From Parvularia atlantis (taxonomy: Eukaryota > Opisthokonta > Rotosphaerida): a DNA stretch of 13,618 nt. The stretch covers positions 1 through 13,618 of the forward strand of contig CALSCO010001215.1 in NCBI GenBank assembly GCA_943704415.1, read 5' to 3'. The notes under the pieces were generated by a model. It had not been told where the DNA came from and did not search any database. It was given only the letters and a program-made list of their open reading frames with translations. Shown here piece by piece: positions 9,458-13,618 of this stretch. The position numbers were made by a program, and so were the translations under genes. The stretch's first letter is position 1. Every line of letters begins with the position of its first letter.

Positions 9458-10410
9458 CAGGCTGCCAACGCTGATGTCGCAATGCGAGGGGTGGGGGAAG
9501 TGCGGCGCGGTTGGGGCGGCCGAGGCCAGTCGCAGCGAGGCGTCGCGCACGGTGGCGGCACGCTGCAGCTTGTCAACCGAGCCGTAGACGAGGGCGGTGC
9601 AGCGCGAGGCACTATCACTGAGCGGATGATAGCACGGAACGCAGTCGATCGCAGACACGGCGACATCGCGCGGCGCAACGAGCAGCGTCGCCGGCATACC
9701 GGGATCGGCGACGCAGAGCCGCGATCATCGAGCAGGCGATTGGTCCATGCCAGTTTCTGGCACAGGCGAGTGCAGCTCTGTCCGCGCGCGCCCCGCTCAC
9801 GCCCGCGCACCGCACAGCCCCGCCGCACCACGCCGCACCACCCGCCGCACCCGCCGCACCCAGCGTCGCAAGCAGCACACCGAGAGAGCAGGCAGGAACA
9901 AAACAGGTGCGCATCAGCCCGCTCAGGCAGGCGACTGATGCCGCCGCTGTGCGCGCACAAAGTACAGCGACCGCGGACGCCTTCAACCGCGCACGCAGAC
10001 CGCGCTGCAAGTGCGCGCTCCGACCGTGACAACGTGCGCAGCCCTCGCGCCCGAGACAAAAACATGCGGCTGACTGCCGCACCGCCACACTCCCGGCCCC
10101 TCCCCGCACAGCAGCGCGTCTGCCCGCACGTGCGTCGCACCGCCGACCCGCCGCGAGCGCACGCCGGTCGACATCTTCCGGTGCAGCAAGCGACTCAGTG
10201 CGCCTGAGCAACGCCAAAGCCACAAGGTGACGTAAACGTCCGCAAGGCTCTAGCAGTAAACTTACAGCGTACACATGTAGACACACAAACAACGGCTACA
10301 ACAAACCGCGCCGCACTAGACAGGAACACGCACCACGTGAGCAAGCCGCACGTCAACGCGGGGACGAAAGAATACTCTCAATCCTGCAATAGGGTGAAAG
10401 CAACTAAAAA
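9458..10410. other. 953-base region without a firm gene; possible decayed minus-strand gene
   Basis: No ORF on either strand has family motifs that I can assign with confidence. The best candidate is on the minus strand. An ATG at 10177 opens a frame with alternating hydrophobic, beta-propeller-like residues (PHVFVSGA, AHVVTVGA). A possible 47-nt GT-AG intron follows, then a segment reading GGISRLP...HLFCSCLL. Farther down, 9697-9440 is open with PATLLVAPRDVAVSAIDCVP. The pattern loosely recalls the first blades of WDR75/Utp17-type WD40 proteins. The whole span is far too short for such a gene, and it meets the end of DCAF12, so at most it is a remnant. Imperfect CCGCACC repeats lie at about 9821-9861. 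GC falls from about 10210 onward. Confidence 0.25.
9821..9861. repeat. Imperfect CCGCACC short tandem repeats
   Basis: About four copies of a 9-11 base unit built on CCGCACC stand in a row within the region after DCAF12. It is simple-sequence DNA with no evident function. Confidence 0.6.
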
Positions 10411-12636
10411 ATGCTTCATCGGCTGCCCTCGCTGCGAGCGATGACGACAGCAAAAGTTCTTCAGCCAGCAGTTCGCGCGACGAAAGTTGTCGATATCGCC
10501 CAGGTGAAACCCGCTGCCTTGCGACGCCAGAAAGGTGCCTTGGGAGCTGGAAGTCTGTCGCCGTTTGCGTATGCCGAGACGGAATTCTTGAAACTTCGCA
10601 TGGAAGGCCGGTTTTTCGTAGATAACTCCAGTGCAATCGAGACTTTACGGCAATGGAGCAATGTGCAGATAATGCTGCGCCCTCCACGCTTTGGAAAATC
10701 TCTCTTCCTCAGCATGATGGAGGCATATTATGCGAAACATAACAGTAAGAATTTGCACGTGTTCAAAGGACTAGATGTTGAGAAGATGAAGGTGCCAGGA
10801 GCAGGCAAGTACATCGTACTGCGCATTGATCTGAGCACTGATGTTTCGGGCGATGCCACCGAGATCAAGAGGAAACTGTACAACGCAGTCAACGACGCAA
10901 TCGCTGTTCAGGTTGACAGGTACAAAATGCCCCGTTCCGACAAAGTGGGCGGACCAGGCGTGTCTATTGAGCCAACTGACCCGTTTGTGTCATTGCGGTC
11001 CTTTTTCCGCGTCGCTGCACAGCTGAGGCAGCCTGTGATGATTCTTGTCGACGAGTATGATCGCTTCGCAAACAAGCTTCTCTTCGAGAATCCAAAAGCA
11101 TATGATGTCGTCGTGCGCGGAATCTCTGGTGATTCTACGTCCTCGTTTCTGAGATCATTTTTCGAAACATGCAAAGTTGGCATGGGGATGCTCGCCTCGG
11201 GCGACATTGTTGATCATCTCCCGTTCAGGATGTTTGTTGTCGGCCTATCCCCACTGGCTCTGGCAGACGCTTCTGGTGCAAATATATTCACTGATCTCAC
11301 ACACGTCGAGAACGTCACAGGCATGTTTGGTTTCAGAAAAGTGGACATTGAGAGGGCGATGGAGATTTTGGTACAGCACGGATCGGTGGAGAGAAGGGAA
11401 GTAGACGAGCTGGTGCAATACATGACCTACTACTACGATGGCTACAGATTTGACCCAGCTCAAACGGAGCCGTTGTATAACCCAACCGCATGTCTCTACA
11501 TGTTCAACAAGATCTGGTTCATGCCCGGGACAGTGAAAACCATACTGGAAAACCACAACGAGCGCGACCAGCTATTCAACGACAAGAATGTCGCGGTCAG
11601 CCCAAATGTGCTGGATTTTCTGGTGAAGAATGAGAATCTGCCTCTCATAATCAACGACCTTCGACGAGGCACTGTCGGCATCAAAGCCATCAAGCAGACA
11701 TTTTCCATTGTTGACTTAACTACAAACAGTGGCCAAGCAGACGATCTCTTGCTGTCGCTAATGTACTATCAAGGCGCCGTAACGTACTCCAGCGACAAGG
11801 TACTAAAAAGTCTGACCTTACCCAACGCGATAGTACGCATCAATTTTGCCGAGAGGGTTGCCGAACTGCTAGAACCATTTGGCAAAGAGTTTATGGAGAC
11901 CCTGGATGCTGAGGCGCTGAAATCGATTATACAAGGACTACTGCAAAGCTATACGGCTTTCAACGACACATTCAACGAAGAGACTCTGAAAACCCTTGCT
12001 GCTATCCCCATGCTACTATACATCAATTCGCGCACACTCAGGAAGCGAGATGTAAAAGGATCCGTGATCGGCGAGAAGATTTTTCTGCCTTCCACGACGA
12101 GAGCTGACTTAATCGTCACAGCTGTCGACGGACGCCAAGCGATAATCGAATTCAAGCACTTCATGCCGCACAACATGAAATTGAAGCTCGACGATCTTCT
12201 GCCTTACTACGAAGAAAATCCCGCGCAAACAAAGTCAACGGCTCTGCGCACAGAAATTTCCGACGATGACCGGCAAAAGGCAGACAAATGGCTCAGTTTA
12301 CACATCCACAAGTGGGACATCCCGCACAAGGTTGCAGCGTACAACATGTTCAAGAAAAAGACTCGCAAAGAGCTCATGCGCTATCAAATGCGCTTTGGAA
12401 GTCAAACAACGCCGGAGGATCTCCTCGAGTCAGCAAGGAAGCAAGTGCGCAATTACGGAAAATTGCTTGCCGAAGAGCAATCTCAGTCTGTTCTTCTGCA
12501 GCTTGCAAACAGAAAACGAGATGCCGAGCGAAAAGTGCACGGAGGCAAGAAGTCAAAGGATTCGCAGAAGCCGTTGCTCTTCCTCGTCTCTTCATTCTGG
12601 ATGCATCAACTGGTTGTCGAACAAATTGACTACTAA
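10411..12636 (+). CDS. AAA-ATPase-like NTPase fused to PD-(D/E)XK nuclease domain
   Basis: Single 741-codon exon with no intron needed. The N-terminal half fits the AAA-ATPase-like family (Pfam PF09820 type): GRFFVDNSS (about 66-74), Walker A RPPRFGKS (90-97), Walker B ILVDEYD (211-217), VVGLSP (276-281), GMFGF, then YDGYRF (342-347) and YNP (356-358). The C-terminal part carries a PD-(D/E)XK nuclease core (PF08011 type): RADLIV with D566, then IIEFKH with E580 and K582, all key residues present. The last 60 residues are basic. In this family an NTPase and a restriction-like nuclease share one chain. It is common in bacteria and expanded in some fungi, and is linked in the literature to mobile elements and effector-like proteins; the substrate is unknown. 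ATGs at 10411 and 10441 are both possible; the first gives a weakly mitochondrial-looking leader. Base composition is near balanced, unlike the GC-rich neighbours, which suggests transfer or mobile origin. Confidence 0.9.
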   Translation: MLHRLPSLRAMTTAKVLQPAVRATKVVDIAQVKPAALRRQKGALGAGSLSPFAYAETEFLKLRMEGRFFVDNSSAIETLRQWSNVQIMLRPPRFGKSLFLSMMEAYYAKHNSKNLHVFKGLDVEKMKVPGAGKYIVLRIDLSTDVSGDATEIKRKLYNAVNDAIAVQVDRYKMPRSDKVGGPGVSIEPTDPFVSLRSFFRVAAQLRQPVMILVDEYDRFANKLLFENPKAYDVVVRGISGDSTSSFLRSFFETCKVGMGMLASGDIVDHLPFRMFVVGLSPLALADASGANIFTDLTHVENVTGMFGFRKVDIERAMEILVQHGSVERREVDELVQYMTYYYDGYRFDPAQTEPLYNPTACLYMFNKIWFMPGTVKTILENHNERDQLFNDKNVAVSPNVLDFLVKNENLPLIINDLRRGTVGIKAIKQTFSIVDLTTNSGQADDLLLSLMYYQGAVTYSSDKVLKSLTLPNAIVRINFAERVAELLEPFGKEFMETLDAEALKSIIQGLLQSYTAFNDTFNEETLKTLAAIPMLLYINSRTLRKRDVKGSVIGEKIFLPSTTRADLIVTAVDGRQAIIEFKHFMPHNMKLKLDDLLPYYEENPAQTKSTALRTEISDDDRQKADKWLSLHIHKWDIPHKVAAYNMFKKKTRKELMRYQMRFGSQTTPEDLLESARKQVRNYGKLLAEEQSQSVLLQLANRKRDAERKVHGGKKSKDSQKPLLFLVSSFWMHQLVVEQIDY

Positions 12637-12827
12637 GACATGTATTGTAGGAAGATGTGCGGGTATTGATATTGTATTGGCGCCCAGGTACACAAAAGAC
12701 AGAAACAGCTCGAAAAACTCAGGCCGCGGTCAGCGGGAGAGGAAAAAGAGCAGAAGAGAAAAGACAAAGAGGAATTATAACGAGATTTGAGTTAAGAACT
12801 CAGAGATGTGGAAAAGAAGAGACGAAA
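12637..12827 (-). mobile_element. Probable 3' untranslated tail of retroelement copy B
   Basis: On the minus strand this purine-poor stretch directly follows the stop codon of the retroelement tail at 12828. No ORF or telomeric repeat is visible in it. It shares the short word CTCTTTGTCT with the tail of the neighbouring copy (12959-13096). The boundary with the 3' end of the NTPase-nuclease gene cannot be set from the sequence, and part may be that gene's 3' UTR. Confidence 0.4.
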
Positions 12828-12935
12828 TCAGGCGATATATTGCTTCAAAGATGCCACGTCGACCTTGTGGAAGAGGCGTGGTGCGGCAAGCAGGCGCCGC
12901 AGCTTGTTGCGCGCGATCTCAGCCACGGAGACCGC
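12828..12935 (-). pseudogene. 5'-truncated non-LTR retrotransposon ORF, C-terminal tail only (copy B)
   Basis: On the minus strand 35 codons are open from the edge of the telomeric repeat (12935) to a TGA at 12830-12828. The peptide AEIARNKLRRLLAAPRLF aligns with the extreme C-terminus of the retroelement at 13097-13618 (ALFKAKLNKILAVAPLF). Both then run about 13-16 residues to the stop. The match is family-level, not identical, so these are two different elements or old copies. Everything upstream of this tail is missing and is replaced by TTAGGG units, which is typical of 5' truncation during target-primed reverse transcription. The peptide is short, so identity rests on this alignment and the position. 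Confidence 0.65.
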
Positions 12936-12958
12936 GGGTTAGGGTTAGGGTTAGGGTT
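12936..12958 (+). repeat. Interstitial telomeric repeat, GGGTTA x 3.8
   Basis: Three perfect GGGTTA units plus GGGTT form 23 bases, the TTAGGG telomere repeat of most fungi and animals. It lies exactly between the truncated 5' edge of copy B and the 3' tail of copy A. The G-rich strand runs 5' to 3' rightward, so if it kept its original orientation the chromosome end lies to the right. Confidence 0.93.
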
Positions 12959-13618
12959 GATTATGGAATTGAGAAAGACAGAGAACAGAGGGCATGGCTC
13001 ACTCAAGGAAACCTGTCAGGTTGACGGAGGAAAAACCTTGAGGAACCTCGCCGGAGACAAAGAGAAGGAAGAAGACCATGTAGGACGTTGACTGAGTTAA
13101 AGAAGATGTTGTAGTAGACGAACAAAGACTTGGTTTTTGAAAAGCGGTGCCACCGCCAGGATCTTATTGAGCTTGGCTTTGAAGAGAGCCTTTGCCGCGT
13201 GCGCGTTGAAGTGCGCCGGTTGCTTGTCGTAGATGGCTTTGGTGCGGCAGGCCCAAATAGCTGCTTGCGCTGCACCGTGAACGGCTGCCCAGACGTCTTT
13301 TGGCACGCGCGCCTGCGAAGGGCAAGGCACACGTCCAAGAACGATGTTGGTGTAGTCGAGCGAGAGTTGGAGATGCCCAGTGGCGTCTTGAAGGAGTACT
13401 GTCACGTGGCGCCACAAGTTTCTGGCCACGGGACACTCCGCGAAGATGTGAACAACGGTCTCGAGCGTTTCCGGGCATGCCACGCAGAACTCGTGATCGC
13501 TGAAGTGCCTGGTGACCTGACCGACGGGGAGGCGGTTTTGAAGAATGCGCCATGAAAGGTCGGCCGTAGCGTAGGTCCTCGCGCGTATCCAGATGTCGGT
13601 GAACGTCGTGGTCGTCGC
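12959..13618 (-). mobile_element. Non-LTR (LINE-like) retrotransposon, 3' part (copy A), running off the window
   Basis: The element lies on the minus strand with its 3' end toward lower coordinates. It comprises the partial ORF ending at 13097 and a 3' untranslated tail of about 138 bases (13096-12959) that abuts CCCTAA units in element sense. No poly(A) tract is visible at the junction; the telomeric units stand in its place. The 5' part, including the reverse transcriptase core, lies beyond the right edge. Confidence 0.78.
13097..13618 (-). CDS. Reverse transcriptase C-terminal region with zf-RVT zinc-binding motif (partial)
   Basis: The frame is open from the window edge to a TAA at 13099-13097, giving 173 residues; the N-terminal part is outside. 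It starts with the typical pre-zinc segment FTDIWIRARTYATADLSWRI and LQNRLPVGQVTRHF. The zf-RVT pattern follows: C-x2-C (codons at 13486 and 13477), PETLETVVH, then H-x4-C (13450 and 13435) and PVARNLW. This signature lies after the polymerase domain in many non-LTR retrotransposons and is thought to help bind RNA or target DNA. The remainder (IWACRTKAIYDKQ and a basic C-terminus) is also usual for these proteins. No stop or frameshift interrupts the visible part, so the copy may be intact at this end. The endonuclease type, and hence the clade, cannot be judged from this portion. Confidence 0.85.
   Translation of the reverse strand, partial: ATTTTFTDIWIRARTYATADLSWRILQNRLPVGQVTRHFSDHEFCVACPETLETVVHIFAECPVARNLWRHVTVLLQDATGHLQLSLDYTNIVLGRVPCPSQARVPKDVWAAVHGAAQAAIWACRTKAIYDKQPAHFNAHAAKALFKAKLNKILAVAPLFKNQVFVRLLQHLL

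Noticed and set aside
10411-10560. Crinkler-type effector header on the NTPase-nuclease protein
   Set aside because: No LFLAK or HVLVVVP-like motif is present. Only the NTPase and nuclease domains are shared with that wider class.
12936-12958. TTAGGG repeats as an actual chromosome end
   Set aside because: There are fewer than four units and unique sequence continues for at least 660 bases on the right, so this is an interstitial tract, not a terminus.
1-13618. tRNA, rRNA, CRISPR arrays and bacterial-type operon signals
   Set aside because: I saw no tRNA box pattern, rRNA-like block or spaced direct-repeat array. The genes have spliceosomal introns, so bacterial signals are not expected.

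Overview
This window is nuclear eukaryotic DNA. The genes have many short GT-AG introns (most are 44-64 nt), very high GC with G/C at most third codon positions, and a TTAGGG-type telomeric repeat. Elongation factor 3, a CBS-CBS-PB1 protein and a DCAF12-type protein fit a high-GC fungus, probably an early-diverging one, or another high-GC unicellular eukaryote. The species cannot be fixed from the sequence alone.

Layout. (1) About 60-3886, + strand: translation elongation factor eEF3 in four exons, with an extra SMN-like Tudor domain in front of the HEAT repeats. (2) 4089-6866, - strand: a 12-exon gene for a protein with two CBS pairs, a PB1 domain and a C-terminal membrane anchor; it converges on eEF3. 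(3) 6867-7403: a divergent intergenic region with a 14-bp tandem repeat and an unexplained codon-like block. (4) 7404-9457, + strand: a 10-exon WD40 gene that I recognise as DCAF12, a CUL4-DDB1 substrate receptor. (5) 9458-10410: no firm gene; a possible decayed minus-strand gene and GC-rich simple repeats. (6) 10411-12636, + strand: an intronless 741-codon gene of visibly lower GC, encoding an AAA-ATPase-like domain followed by a PD-(D/E)XK nuclease domain. (7) 12828-13618, - strand: two 3' ends of non-LTR retrotransposons in head-to-tail order, separated by almost four units of TTAGGG.

The left 10 kb is ordinary housekeeping and regulatory gene territory (translation elongation, ubiquitin ligase receptor, nucleotide-sensing CBS protein). 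The right 3.3 kb changes in base composition, loses introns and carries mobile-element and telomeric sequence, so it reads as a subtelomeric or transposon-rich accessory block. The most interesting signals are the serial retroelement-telomere-repeat-retroelement junction, the NTPase-nuclease gene beside it, and the Tudor-eEF3 fusion. Exon structures were worked out by hand: splice signals, reading-frame continuity and family motifs agree almost throughout. The weak points are the eEF3 first exon and exons 3-5 of the DCAF12 gene.
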